This document shows positions 17,726 to 26,720 of a stretch of DNA of 64,000 bases, piece by piece. The notes below the pieces were generated by a model, which was given only the letters and a program-made list of their open reading frames with translations, had not been told where the DNA came from and ran no database searches. Numbering within the stretch: position 1 is the first letter of the stretch; each line of letters begins with the position of its first letter. The translations under genes were made by a program, and so were the position numbers. The DNA is from Proteus faecis. GTDB lineage: Bacteria; Pseudomonadota; Gammaproteobacteria; Enterobacterales; Enterobacteriaceae. Location of the stretch: assembly GCF_003144395.1 (NCBI RefSeq), contig NZ_PENZ01000007.1, positions 166,470 through 230,469 on the forward strand, written 5' to 3'.

Positions 17726-20146
17726 ATGAGCAATCAGTCCGATCACGATAGTGATACAAAGAGTATTCTCAACAATGTTAGCCGCCGTCACTTTATTCAA
17801 GCGAGCTCAGCATTAGTCACCCTTCCTTTTCTCGCATCAAACTCTTTTGCTGCGACAACAGATAACGCTATCCCAGTAAAATCAATAATGACCGAAGAGG
17901 GTGAACGCGTTGTTTCAACTTGCAGCAGCTTTGACTGTGGCGGTAAATGTGATATTCGAGCCCATGTAAAAGATGGCAAAGTCACCCGAATTAGTACACG
18001 CCCTGATGCTGACTTAGATGAAGAAATGCCAATTATGCGTGCCTGTGTACGAGGCCGTGGTTATCGTAAATTTGTCTATCACCCAGACCGCTTAAAATAC
18101 CCAATGAAACGTGTAGGTAAACGTGGTGAAGGCAAATTTGAACGTATCACGTGGGAAGAAGCGACCACGCTTATTGCACAAAATATGCAACGTATTAATG
18201 ATCAATATGGCCCAGCATCTCGCTTTGTTAGCTTAAGCACAGGTGTCACTGGCGGTATTTTCTCAGGTGCGAATATGTTACGTCGCCTGTTTAATATCAC
18301 TGGGGGTTTTCTGGAGAACTATCACTCTGTCAGTAACGGCAATACTCTTGCTGTCACCCCTTATACTTACGGCACCGCCGCCAGTGGTAGTACACTCGAC
18401 ACGTTAGAAGATACCCCGCTTGTCATTTTATGGGGTCATAACCCTAACGAAACTATTTTTGGCCATTCAAACCATTTCTTCCAAAAAATGAAGAAAAACG
18501 GCACTAAATTTATTGTCGTTGACCCTCGTTATTCTGATACCGCCTCTTCTTTAGCTGATCAGTGGATCCCATTACTGCCAACAACAGATAATGCCATGAT
18601 GGATGCGATGATGTATGTCATCGTCAGTGAGAGCCTGCACGATCAAGCATTTATCGATAAATACACTATTGGCTTTGATGAACACCAAATGCCAGAAGGT
18701 GTAGGTAAAAATGAATCTTTAGTTGCCTATTTGATGGGTAAAAAAGATGGCATTAAGAAAACCCCTGAATGGGCAGAACCTATCACTAAAGTGCCTGCTG
18801 ATACTATCCGCCAATTAGCCCGTGAATATGCTTCGACAAACCCAGCGGCATTAATACAAGGCTGGGGTCCTCAGCGCCATATTTGTGGTGAACGGACGGC
18901 GCGTGGGGCAACATTACTTGCCACTATTACCGGTAATGTGGGTGTTCGTGGTGGTTGGGCTGCTGGTTATGGTATGGCATTAAACTCTGAACTGCGTAAA
19001 ACCATCGCGGGACCAAGTCTATTAACCAATCCAGTAAAAGCGAAAATCAATATCACCAACTGGGTACAAGCATGTGAAGATAAAAATTTAGTCACACCTG
19101 AGAATGGGTTACTGAATGCCGAGAAACTTGATACGGAAATCAAGATGATTTTCTCAATGGCCGGTAACTACATGACAAACCAAAATACCGATATTCTTCA
19201 TGCCGCGAAAGTACTTGAAGATGAATCGAAAGTAGAATTTATTGTTTGTAGTGATCTCTATCTGACACCAAGTGCAAAATACGCCGATATTTTACTGCCA
19301 GAAACTAGCTTCTTAGAACGCTGGAACATCGGTGGTACATGGAGTTATGGCGACTATATTATTCTTTCTGAAAAAGTGATTGAACCTGAATTTGAGCGTC
19401 GCACTGACTACGATTGGTTACGTGAAGTTGCCAATAAATTAGGGGTGGGCGAACAATTTAGCGAAGGTAAAGAGACAGACCGCGATTGGATTGAATATTT
19501 AGTTAATGACGCCAGTGTTAAACGCCCTGAAGACGGTATTCCAACCTTTAAAGAGCTATTGGTTAAACGCCGTCATCTATTAAAACATCGTCCTCATACT
19601 CAAAATGTAGCGTTTGAGAAAAATATCCAAGATATCGAGAATAACCCATTCCCAACGCCATCAGGCAAAATTGAAATTTTCTCTAAACGCTTATATGACA
19701 TGAATAATGTCGATATTCCTGCACTCTCTCATTATGTACCCGCCATTGAGGGCCCTGAAGATAGGTTAACAGATAAATTCCCGTTACAACTTATCACATG
19801 GAAAGGGCGTAACCGCGCAAACTCGACGCAATTTGCCAACCCGTGGTTACAAGAAGTACAACGCCAAGAGCTCTGGTTAAATCCGCTAGATGCCGAAGAT
19901 AGAAACATCAAAGAAGGCGAAAAAGTCAAAGTATATAACGATCGTGGGGTAACGATGGTTCCCGTCAAATTAACACAACGAATTATGCCTGGTGTCGTCG
20001 CCTTGCAAGCAGGTGCTTGGTGGCAACCTGATGCAAAAGGTATAGATCAAGGTGGATGTGCCAACGTATTAACATCATCCCGTAGCACCGCAATGGCACA
20101 CGGCAATGCTCACCAAACATTATTGGTCGAGGTAGCAAAAGCATGA
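17726..20146 (+). CDS. dmsA: DmsA-type molybdopterin oxidoreductase catalytic subunit
   Basis: Catalytic subunit of an anaerobic DMSO/S- or N-oxide reductase. The 806-residue precursor has a Tat signal SRRHFIQ (19-25) followed by a hydrophobic stretch, so it is exported folded. A [4Fe-4S] site is formed by Cys66, Cys71, Cys75 and Cys107 (Cx4Cx3Cx31C). Later blocks are the molybdopterin-binding WGHNPNETIFG region, PRYSDTAS, QGWGPQRHICGE, and a C-terminal dinucleotide-binding domain with ANPWLQEVQRQELWLNP. E. coli DmsA is similar in length and order. Overlap with dmsB by ATGA. Which S- or N-oxide is reduced cannot be told. Confidence 0.88.
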   Translation: MSNQSDHDSDTKSILNNVSRRHFIQASSALVTLPFLASNSFAATTDNAIPVKSIMTEEGERVVSTCSSFDCGGKCDIRAHVKDGKVTRISTRPDADLDEEMPIMRACVRGRGYRKFVYHPDRLKYPMKRVGKRGEGKFERITWEEATTLIAQNMQRINDQYGPASRFVSLSTGVTGGIFSGANMLRRLFNITGGFLENYHSVSNGNTLAVTPYTYGTAASGSTLDTLEDTPLVILWGHNPNETIFGHSNHFFQKMKKNGTKFIVVDPRYSDTASSLADQWIPLLPTTDNAMMDAMMYVIVSESLHDQAFIDKYTIGFDEHQMPEGVGKNESLVAYLMGKKDGIKKTPEWAEPITKVPADTIRQLAREYASTNPAALIQGWGPQRHICGERTARGATLLATITGNVGVRGGWAAGYGMALNSELRKTIAGPSLLTNPVKAKINITNWVQACEDKNLVTPENGLLNAEKLDTEIKMIFSMAGNYMTNQNTDILHAAKVLEDESKVEFIVCSDLYLTPSAKYADILLPETSFLERWNIGGTWSYGDYIILSEKVIEPEFERRTDYDWLREVANKLGVGEQFSEGKETDRDWIEYLVNDASVKRPEDGIPTFKELLVKRRHLLKHRPHTQNVAFEKNIQDIENNPFPTPSGKIEIFSKRLYDMNNVDIPALSHYVPAIEGPEDRLTDKFPLQLITWKGRNRANSTQFANPWLQEVQRQELWLNPLDAEDRNIKEGEKVKVYNDRGVTMVPVKLTQRIMPGVVALQAGAWWQPDAKGIDQGGCANVLTSSRSTAMAHGNAHQTLLVEVAKA

Positions 20147-20784
20147 GTAAATTTATCGTTTATCCCGCTGTAAGTAGCAAGCAGTTAGGATTTTATATCG
20201 ACAGCGCTCGCTGTTCAGGTTGTAAAGCGTGTCAGGTGGCTTGCAAAGATAAAAACAATCTTGATGTTGGACGCAAATTTCGTCGTGTCTATGAAATCAC
20301 GGGTGGTGGTTATACCCGTAATCCTAAAGGCGCGCTGATCAATAATGTCTTTGCTTACACGTTATCCATCTCTTGTAATCATTGTGACGACCCGATTTGC
20401 GTTAAAAACTGTCCAACAACAGCAATGCATAAGCGTGAAGGTGACGGCATCGTCATGGTAGATACAGATAAATGTGTCGGTTGTGGTGCTTGTGCGTGGT
20501 CTTGCCCTTATGGGGCGCCACAGATGAACCCTGAAACCAAACAGATGTCAAAATGCGATTTTTGCATCGATTTGCAACAAAAAGGTGAACAACCGGTTTG
20601 TGTCGCCACTTGTCCACTAGGTGCAATCCAATTTGGCCCTATTAATGAACTCCGTGAACGCTATGGTGATTTAGATTATGTCACGGGTTTACCTTCACCT
20701 GAAATAACACATCCCAACCTTGTTATTAACCCACATCAGGGTGCCAATAATGACGGAATTAATAATAAGGGAGAAAGAAAATGA
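20143..20784 (+). CDS. dmsB: DmsB-type iron-sulfur electron-transfer subunit
   Basis: Ferredoxin-like subunit that passes electrons from the membrane anchor to DmsA. The 213-residue protein has four cysteine clusters characteristic of DmsB/NrfC proteins: CSGCKACQVACK, CNHCDDPICVKNCP, CVGCGACAWSCPYGAP and CDFC...CVATCP, for four [4Fe-4S] centres. No signal peptide, as expected, since it is carried across the membrane with DmsA by Tat. Overlaps the genes on both sides by four bases. Confidence 0.92.
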   Translation: MSKFIVYPAVSSKQLGFYIDSARCSGCKACQVACKDKNNLDVGRKFRRVYEITGGGYTRNPKGALINNVFAYTLSISCNHCDDPICVKNCPTTAMHKREGDGIVMVDTDKCVGCGACAWSCPYGAPQMNPETKQMSKCDFCIDLQQKGEQPVCVATCPLGAIQFGPINELRERYGDLDYVTGLPSPEITHPNLVINPHQGANNDGINNKGERK

Positions 20785-21680
20785 ATGAATGGTCATTATT
20801 AATCTTCACATTTATGATGAATGCGACCATTGGTCTTGCGTTAACAACAGGGCTTTTTGCGCGTCGCCTTTCTCATTATCTCAATACAGAAAGCTACTAC
20901 CGCTTTATGCTATTGGCCTTATTTATTATTTGTGGATTAGCAGGTTTAGGCTCTATTGCCTCAATCACTCACTTAGGTGTGCCATTAAATGCCCCTAATG
21001 CGATTAGAAATGTTTTTTCTGCTTGGCTAAGTCGTGAAGTTGCCATCACAGCTATATTTGTTGGTTGTCTAGGTTTAACCTTTTTATGGCTCTGGCGCAC
21101 TCGCAAACTCTCAATGCTGTTATTAAGTACCAGTATTCTGATTGGGCTATTTGATATTTATTGTATGGCATCGATTTATCGCCATACCTCTATTTTGACA
21201 TGGATGAACCCTAACACTTACATCATGTTCTTCGGGGCGATGTTAACACTTGGTGCCACTATTTTCTTTTTGATGATCAAAGTATTACAACGCATAGGCA
21301 GTAAGTTAGGTATTGAAATACCACAAGACTCTTTCCCAATGCGCTGGAAATGGCAATTATGGGGAATAATGGCATTTAGCTTAATCGGTCGACTACTGTA
21401 TCAACCTTTTTATGAGCAATATTTAACTAGTATGCTCTATAGCCAAAAATCGGTGACATTTCCGTTATCACCTATTCAAGTCTATTACTCCATTGGTTCG
21501 TTACGGACGACATGCTGGATCTTAGCCACCTTTGCAGTATTGGCTTGTGGCTATAGTTTAGTGAAATTCCTCACACCCAAAAACCAAGATAAATCAACAG
21601 AGTCTATCTTTGCGCTTGGCTGTGTGATCGCAATTATCGCTGACTTTATGTTGCGCTATGTTTTCTACTCAATTCACTAG
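20781..21680 (+). CDS. dmsC: DmsC-type membrane anchor subunit
   Basis: Menaquinol-oxidising membrane anchor of the reductase. The 299-residue protein has about eight hydrophobic spans and DmsC features: an N-terminal EWSLLIFTFMMNATIGLAL, the HLGVPLNAPNAIRN block after the second span and SWLSREVAITA. Length is near E. coli DmsC (287). ATGA overlap with dmsB. A hairpin follows before the chaperone gene. Confidence 0.88.
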   Translation: MNEWSLLIFTFMMNATIGLALTTGLFARRLSHYLNTESYYRFMLLALFIICGLAGLGSIASITHLGVPLNAPNAIRNVFSAWLSREVAITAIFVGCLGLTFLWLWRTRKLSMLLLSTSILIGLFDIYCMASIYRHTSILTWMNPNTYIMFFGAMLTLGATIFFLMIKVLQRIGSKLGIEIPQDSFPMRWKWQLWGIMAFSLIGRLLYQPFYEQYLTSMLYSQKSVTFPLSPIQVYYSIGSLRTTCWILATFAVLACGYSLVKFLTPKNQDKSTESIFALGCVIAIIADFMLRYVFYSIH

Positions 21681-21711
21681 TTGTCATTGAGCAAGTCGTT
21701 TAAATAATAAA

Positions 21712-21740
21712 AAACAAACCTCATTAATTGGGGTTTGTTT
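21712..21740 (+). terminator. Hairpin between dmsC and the chaperone gene
   Basis: AAACAAACC and GGTTTGTTT form a 9-base stem with an 11-base loop. The following T run is short, so this is probably a partial terminator that lowers chaperone-gene expression relative to dmsABC. Confidence 0.5.
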
Positions 21741-21758
21741 AAGGAAGTATCAAAAATT

Positions 21759-22328
21759 ATGAGCAGACTCTCTTATTATGCAGCTGCATTTAATTTATTG
21801 GGAATTTGTTATTTATTCCCACCAGATGATGACACCAATAAAACTGCACTCAACTTTTTTAAAACAGGGGATTTTATCACGCAGTGGCCTTGTAAAATTG
21901 AAAACCATCTGTGTGAACGTTTAATTGATTCCGTTTCTATCAATACAGAGCAATTAAAAACTCAATGGCAAAATCTTTTTGTTGGCCCCAATGCGTTGCC
22001 CGCTCCTCCTTGGGGTTCGGTCTATTTAGATCCTGAAGGTTTATTACAAGGGGACTCTACCCTTGCACTGAGTGAATTTTTAAAACGAGAACGTTTAAAA
22101 ATAAACACGCCTTTTCCAGAGCCTGTTGATCATATTGGTTTGATGTTATTTCAAGCTGCGGTATTGGCATCAGAAAAAAGAGAAGACGCGGTTAATGAAT
22201 TACTTTCCCTTCATTTGACCACCTGGCTACCTCACTATTTAAATAAATTAAAAATGAGTGGGTATAGCCAATTTTATAGCACGTTAACAGAACTGGTAAC
22301 CATCACGGTGAACGCATTCAGAAAATAG
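21759..22328 (+). CDS. TorD/DmsD-family molybdoenzyme chaperone
   Basis: Cytoplasmic chaperone that binds the Tat signal of DmsA and proofreads cofactor loading. The 189-residue helical protein has the family motif LFVGPNALPAPPWGSVYLDPEG (residues about 69-90), equivalent to the conserved PxPPWxSVYxD of DmsD, and a later EPVDHIGLML (ExxDH). The ATG at 21759 is chosen over a TTG within the preceding hairpin; AAGGAAG lies upstream. Last gene of the dms group, followed by a strong terminator. It could be named dmsD by context. Confidence 0.85.
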   Translation: MSRLSYYAAAFNLLGICYLFPPDDDTNKTALNFFKTGDFITQWPCKIENHLCERLIDSVSINTEQLKTQWQNLFVGPNALPAPPWGSVYLDPEGLLQGDSTLALSEFLKRERLKINTPFPEPVDHIGLMLFQAAVLASEKREDAVNELLSLHLTTWLPHYLNKLKMSGYSQFYSTLTELVTITVNAFRK

Positions 22329-22366
22329 AAACTTATTAACAAATTATCATCCTAACATAATTATTT

Positions 22367-22404
22367 AAGGTAATTTGGACCACGCACCCAAATTACCTTT
22401 TTTT
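22367..22404 (+). terminator. Rho-independent terminator of the dms operon
   Basis: A 12-base perfect stem AAGGTAATTTGG / CCAAATTACCTT with a 9-base loop is followed by a run of seven T. The convergent norR gene ends 23 bases further on. Confidence 0.9.
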
Positions 22405-22427
22405 ATTTAGACATTCTTTTTAGATTA

Positions 22428-23942
22428 TTATGATTTTAATCCTAAACGTTTTGTTAAACGACGTAGGTTAGCCGGATCAAGTGATAATTCTCGTGCAGTA
22501 GCCGCCCAATTTTGGTTATTACGCAACAATGCTTGTTTAATTAAACTTCGCTGAAATTCATCAGTTGCTTCTTTTAAATTATTTTCTTCAGAAACTAGGG
22601 GGTGAGAAACAGAGTGAACTGGATTTTCTGTACCTAAAGCAAAATGACTAACTTGTAAAATAAGACTGTCTGTCTTATTCCCTGCCCTCGCTAATACGAT
22701 TGCACGATGAATAGTATGTTCTAATTCACGCACATTCTCTGGCCAGGAATAGTGCAATAAATAAAGGCGTAATTCAGGGCTAATAATCACTTGAGTAAGG
22801 TTAAAACGCTGACGATATTGCTCACAGAAATAACCCACTAATAGCAAAATATCTTCGTCTCTTTCTCGTAATGGCGGAACATGCAAAGGAAAGATACTTA
22901 AACGATGGAAAAGATCGGCACGGAAATTTCCCGCTAATACCTCCTCCCATAAATCACAATTTGTTGCTGCTAATACACGCACATTAACGCGTAAATTGCG
23001 ATCATCACCAATTCGTTGAATATCACCATATTGTAAGACACGAAGTAATTTTGCTTGGAGAGATAATGATAACTCCCCTATCTCATCAAGAAATAGCGTT
23101 CCATTATCCGCCATTTCAAATTTACCGCTACGATGACTAATTGCGCCGGTAAAAGCCCCTTTCACATGACCAAATAATTCACTTTCTGCCACACTCTCAG
23201 GAAGTGCTGCGCAATTTAAATAGACTAACGGATTATCTGCACGATGAGACATTTCATGAATGGCTTTTACCACCAGCTCTTTACCGGTTCCTGTTTCGCC
23301 ACTCACTAAAATATTCATCTCTGCGGGTGCAACAATTTCTATCTCTTTTTTCAGTTGCATCATCGAAGGCGATAAACCAATAATTTCTGTTTTTACTGTC
23401 GGCTTAAACGTATTGATTGGTGTAAATAACATATTTTGATTTTCGAGTTGCTCAATCAATAACGCATTATTTAATGCCCCAGAAGTTAATGTCGCAATTA
23501 ACCTAAGCTCCTCATCACTAAAAGTATCAAACTGATGAGGATCCATTCCATCGAGTGTTAAAGTGCCAATTAAATCTTGTCCTGCAAATAGTGGTAACCC
23601 CACACAAGCATGAACTTTTAAATGTTCTCTATCTGGAATAAGGCCATCATAAGGATCCGGTAAATCACTGTCTGCAGGGAAACGTACCACATCCCCTGCT
23701 CGCGCTATAGTTTCAAGACGAGGATGCCCTTCTAGTAAAAAACGACGCCCTAATACATCAGGTACAAGGCCATCTATGGCTAATGGGATAAACTGGTGAG
23801 GCTCATAACGAAGTAGTGCTGCAGCATCGCAATTTAGTACTTGTCGAAGTGTAGTTACCAGTCGCTGAAACCTATCTTGGTGACCAACACCTTTTTGTAA
23901 TTCAATGTCAATGTTAGCCAACACATCAACAGAAAAGCCCAT
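22428..23942 (-). CDS. norR: Nitric oxide-sensing sigma-54 activator NorR
   Basis: Enhancer-binding protein that activates NO-detoxification genes. The 504-residue protein is close to E. coli NorR throughout: an N-terminal GAF domain carrying the non-haem iron site ([36 protein letters not shown]), a central AAA+ domain with Walker A GETGTGKE and the sigma-54-contacting GAFTGA loop, and a C-terminal Fis-type helix-turn-helix ([19 protein letters not shown]). TGAGGTG precedes the ATG. In E. coli norV is divergent; here the divergent position holds two NorR sites and only a stump of ytfE. Confidence 0.95.
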   Translation of the reverse strand: MGFSVDVLANIDIELQKGVGHQDRFQRLVTTLRQVLNCDAAALLRYEPHQFIPLAIDGLVPDVLGRRFLLEGHPRLETIARAGDVVRFPADSDLPDPYDGLIPDREHLKVHACVGLPLFAGQDLIGTLTLDGMDPHQFDTFSDEELRLIATLTSGALNNALLIEQLENQNMLFTPINTFKPTVKTEIIGLSPSMMQLKKEIEIVAPAEMNILVSGETGTGKELVVKAIHEMSHRADNPLVYLNCAALPESVAESELFGHVKGAFTGAISHRSGKFEMADNGTLFLDEIGELSLSLQAKLLRVLQYGDIQRIGDDRNLRVNVRVLAATNCDLWEEVLAGNFRADLFHRLSIFPLHVPPLRERDEDILLLVGYFCEQYRQRFNLTQVIISPELRLYLLHYSWPENVRELEHTIHRAIVLARAGNKTDSLILQVSHFALGTENPVHSVSHPLVSEENNLKEATDEFQRSLIKQALLRNNQNWAATARELSLDPANLRRLTKRLGLKS

Positions 23943-23956
23943 AAAAACACCTCATA

Positions 23957-23988
23957 GTCATTATGACCGTTATTATGGTCATTTTGAC
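23957..23988. promoter_or_regulatory. Two NorR binding sites
   Basis: GTCATTATGAC (23957-23967) and GTCATTTTGAC (23978-23988) both fit the NorR core GT-N7-AC and are palindromic at their ends. Their centres are 21 bases apart, about two helical turns, matching tandem NorR enhancer sites. They lie 15-46 bases before norR on its template side and would have activated the lost divergent gene. Confidence 0.8.
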
Positions 23989-24025
23989 ATAGTAAAACGC
24001 CCATGCGCCATTAGCCTGACGCATG

Positions 24026-24109
24026 ATGACCTATTTAACCGACAATTTAATGGATCATATTAGCTTAGAAAACAACTTATTATTTCCAAGAGCATTAGCT
24101 GGCGAGTGA
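24026..24109 (+). pseudogene. ytfE: C-terminal remnant of ytfE (di-iron Fe-S cluster repair protein)
   Basis: Reading rightward from 24026 to the TGA at 24107-24109 gives a peptide containing [21 protein letters not shown] at its end. This is nearly the same as the remembered C-terminus of E. coli YtfE ([21 protein letters not shown]), including the last di-iron ligand region (His, Glu). The frame closes with TGA at 24017 upstream, and nothing else of the roughly 220-codon gene remains. It sits between NorR sites and a rightward terminator, so ytfE was once a NorR target here and all but the last 25 or so codons have been deleted. Confidence 0.85.
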
Positions 24110-24120
24110 TAGTTCATACA

Positions 24121-24150
24121 CAGGGGATCTCATCACCCCCTGCTATTTTT
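24121..24150 (+). terminator. Rightward terminator left over from ytfE
   Basis: CAGGGG / CCCCTG form a GC-rich stem with a 10-base loop, then CTATTTTT on the plus strand. No intact rightward gene precedes it; it follows the ytfE stump by 11 bases. Confidence 0.7.
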
Positions 24151-24167
24151 GTGACCACAAGCAAACC

Positions 24168-26375
24168 CTACCGTTCACCTTGAGTATCTATTAACAAACG
24201 CTGATTTATATATTCGATAGTCTCGTCTATGGTCATAATATTATTAACGACATTAGTAATACCTTGTCCGATAATAATTTCGGCTTGGCGTAAATTAAAT
24301 AACTTACCATTAGGTACCGAAGATTCTCGTATTCCCTTATTAATTTCTTGATAAGCCAATGTCATCCATGGATAACGATGACTAATTTCTTGATTATGAT
24401 TGAAATTTTGATGATTACTGTTTCCACCTAATAAAATAAGGTGATCCATTACTATTGGGGAATAAAGCCAACGATAAAATTGCTCTGCATATTGTGATTT
24501 TTGGCTATAACGCGAAACCCCTAATACGCCACCGCCTAATTGTGGAATACTTCCGGGTACAGGTGCAAAACCTATTTTAGGTAAAATATTACTATGAGCA
24601 ACATCGTTAAATAAATTCATATAAGCGATCAGCATTGCAAGATGCCCTTGCTCAAATTGCCTAACCGACTCACTCCACCACTTATTATGAATATTCTCAG
24701 TAATCGACAACTGTTTTAAATACTCTTCTAATATTTCACCCGCTAAAGGCATTTTTAATCTAGGAATATTATCGTTTCCTATTAAACACCCACCTTTGGC
24801 GTAATAACGTAATAGATATTCTGTTGCAATCAACCCCGCACTACCCAATGTTGTTGAAGCGCCCATTGGTCGACTTAATTGCCCTTCTTCATGTTGTTCA
24901 GTAAAAAACTGCGTCACATTATCATATTCTTCAAATGTTGTTGGTACGGTTAATTCATTACCTGTTTTCTCGTAATACATTCTTTTTAAAATAGGATCTT
25001 CAAACAAGTCTTTTCGATAAAACAGAAGTTGCGCACTGGCATCAAAAGGCATCGCATAAGCAACATTATTTACTAAACTAAATTTCTGCTGAGTAGGTAG
25101 TGAAAAATTATTTAATAAGTCCGTTAGCCCATTACCAATCTTATCTAATGGCTGTAATATTCTTTCAGCAAACCAAGGAAAACAGGCCATATCAATACGC
25201 AATAAATCATAATAGGGATGCAAATGTAACTGGCTTAAAATTTGATAAACTTCATCGTAAGGATGTATTGCTAAATTAACTTTAATCCCTGTTTGACGAT
25301 AAAAATGAGGTAACAGCTTTTTTAATGCGCTAGTTGAAGGACTGGGCAAAATCAGTAAATTAAGACTTATATCTGCTTTATCCTCACTCATAACGGCCGG
25401 CGTTAAAGTATAAAGATGGTCACTTTGATTACGCACACAAGTCACATTAGTTCCAGTTATTTCACTTTCGTCTTCTACTTGCATTAATGCATCTACGACT
25501 TCTAATCCAAGTTGAGCGTAATTCATAGGAAAGTAATACAACCCTTTTAATACAGGTGGAATATTATCGCTCAATGCAAAAATAGGAGGACAATCATTAT
25601 GACTACCGAAATAACTCGCTTGCGTTAAATAACGTGCTTTCTCTATATCTTGAGCAATAAATATGTCTGGGATTTGCTCCAGAGAAAAGAAATCAAACGC
25701 AATTTTATAACTCTCTTCATCTGATGCACAAAGCACCACATTTTTTTTATTGGGAGCCGTTTCTAAAAGTCGATGTTGTAATTGAGTGGCAAAGTTTTGA
25801 TTATTTAAATAATCGCTACTCCCCATAAAAATACCCACTAATTTACCTGGCGTTTTTGCAATTTGTTGACAAATTGCTTCGGCTGCTTGGGTAAAATCAA
25901 GCGTGAAGAATTTTTGCGTATTCAGTGGCTGGCGATAAACAAATGCAACTTGAGAAGGGGGTAATTTTAACGTGTCAAAATAGATATTGGCATCTTTAAG
26001 ACAGCTAACGGTGATCACTTGTTTATAGCCACCCGCAGCAATTTTCTGTAATGCCTCTAATTCCGTTGTTTCAAGATCGTCTGTTAAAAAAAGATCGTAA
26101 GTAACCTCGGTGAAATGAGCAATAGACTGCCTTAGCGAATTAAAGAAAACCGCATATTTTTCAGAAACTAATTGGGGTAAAAGTATCGCAATTTTATGGC
26201 TCTTACTGGTTCTTAACAGTTGAGCCTGTGTATTTAATTGATAACCCATTTGTTTGGCGGCTTGATACACGGCTTCAATTTTCTCAACACTTACATTTCC
26301 ACGTTTATTCAATACGTTAGAAACCGTTCCATGAGAGACACCTGCTAATTTTGCAATATCTTTAATCGTTGCCAT
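24168..26375 (-). CDS. LacI-family regulator fused to an extracellular-type solute-binding domain
   Basis: A 735-residue cytoplasmic regulator, about twice the normal LacI length. Residues 1-55 are a LacI helix-turn-helix (IKDIAKLAGVSHGTVSNVLN, then hinge). About 60-325 is a LacI/ribose-binding type sensor (IAILLPQLVSEKYAVFF; NYAQLGLEVVDALMQ near its end). About 340-720 resembles bacterial solute-binding protein family 1, as in sugar ABC importers (NLLILPSPSTSALKKLLPHF; DLLRIDMACFPWFAE; VAYAMPFDASAQLLFYRKDLFED; GHLAMLIAYMN). No signal peptide exists, so the third domain should be a second cytoplasmic ligand sensor. Divergent from a hydrolase-transporter pair, with two operator palindromes between. 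Confidence 0.85.
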   Translation of the reverse strand: MATIKDIAKLAGVSHGTVSNVLNKRGNVSVEKIEAVYQAAKQMGYQLNTQAQLLRTSKSHKIAILLPQLVSEKYAVFFNSLRQSIAHFTEVTYDLFLTDDLETTELEALQKIAAGGYKQVITVSCLKDANIYFDTLKLPPSQVAFVYRQPLNTQKFFTLDFTQAAEAICQQIAKTPGKLVGIFMGSSDYLNNQNFATQLQHRLLETAPNKKNVVLCASDEESYKIAFDFFSLEQIPDIFIAQDIEKARYLTQASYFGSHNDCPPIFALSDNIPPVLKGLYYFPMNYAQLGLEVVDALMQVEDESEITGTNVTCVRNQSDHLYTLTPAVMSEDKADISLNLLILPSPSTSALKKLLPHFYRQTGIKVNLAIHPYDEVYQILSQLHLHPYYDLLRIDMACFPWFAERILQPLDKIGNGLTDLLNNFSLPTQQKFSLVNNVAYAMPFDASAQLLFYRKDLFEDPILKRMYYEKTGNELTVPTTFEEYDNVTQFFTEQHEEGQLSRPMGASTTLGSAGLIATEYLLRYYAKGGCLIGNDNIPRLKMPLAGEILEEYLKQLSITENIHNKWWSESVRQFEQGHLAMLIAYMNLFNDVAHSNILPKIGFAPVPGSIPQLGGGVLGVSRYSQKSQYAEQFYRWLYSPIVMDHLILLGGNSNHQNFNHNQEISHRYPWMTLAYQEINKGIRESSVPNGKLFNLRQAEIIIGQGITNVVNNIMTIDETIEYINQRLLIDTQGER

Positions 26376-26447
26376 TGACCTTTTTCCATCTCAATTTCTG
26401 CTTTCACTAGCATACCTGAATTATTTATCGCGACTACTGCTAATTGA

Positions 26448-26460
26448 TTTGAACGTTCCA
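26448..26460. promoter_or_regulatory. LacI-type operator O1
   Basis: TTTGAACGTTCCA contains the palindrome GAACGTTC with the central CG typical of LacI-family operators. It lies 73-85 bases before the regulator's ATG, suggesting autoregulation. Its exact reverse complement occurs at 26630-26642. Confidence 0.7.
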
Positions 26461-26629
26461 TTTAAAAGTTGTTTATAAAACAAGCTCTTGTTACTTATGG
26501 TAAATAAATAATTATCAATCTCAATTGAAAAATATAACAATATTAATCAATAAGATAATAAATTTAATTTGAATAAGATCACTGATCTGATCTTCATTTA
26601 TTGGCAAACAACCTCCACCATTTTATTAT

Positions 26630-26642
26630 TGGAACGTTCAAA
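26630..26642. promoter_or_regulatory. LacI-type operator O2
   Basis: TGGAACGTTCAAA is the exact reverse complement of O1 and lies 78-90 bases before the hydrolase gene. The two centres are 181 bases apart, so a tetrameric or cooperatively bound repressor could loop the divergent promoter region. Confidence 0.7.
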
Positions 26643-26720
26643 TTCATCTATACCTTATAGATAGCCAACACCAGATAATTAATAAAATCATAATAAAACA
26701 ATAGGATAAGGGGATTTCTT

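Noticed and set aside
24100..24118. TGGCGAGTGATAGTTCA resembled a sigma-54 promoter for NorR
   Set aside because: The -12 element lacks GC, and the sequence lies inside and after the ytfE stump, downstream of where the promoter should be.
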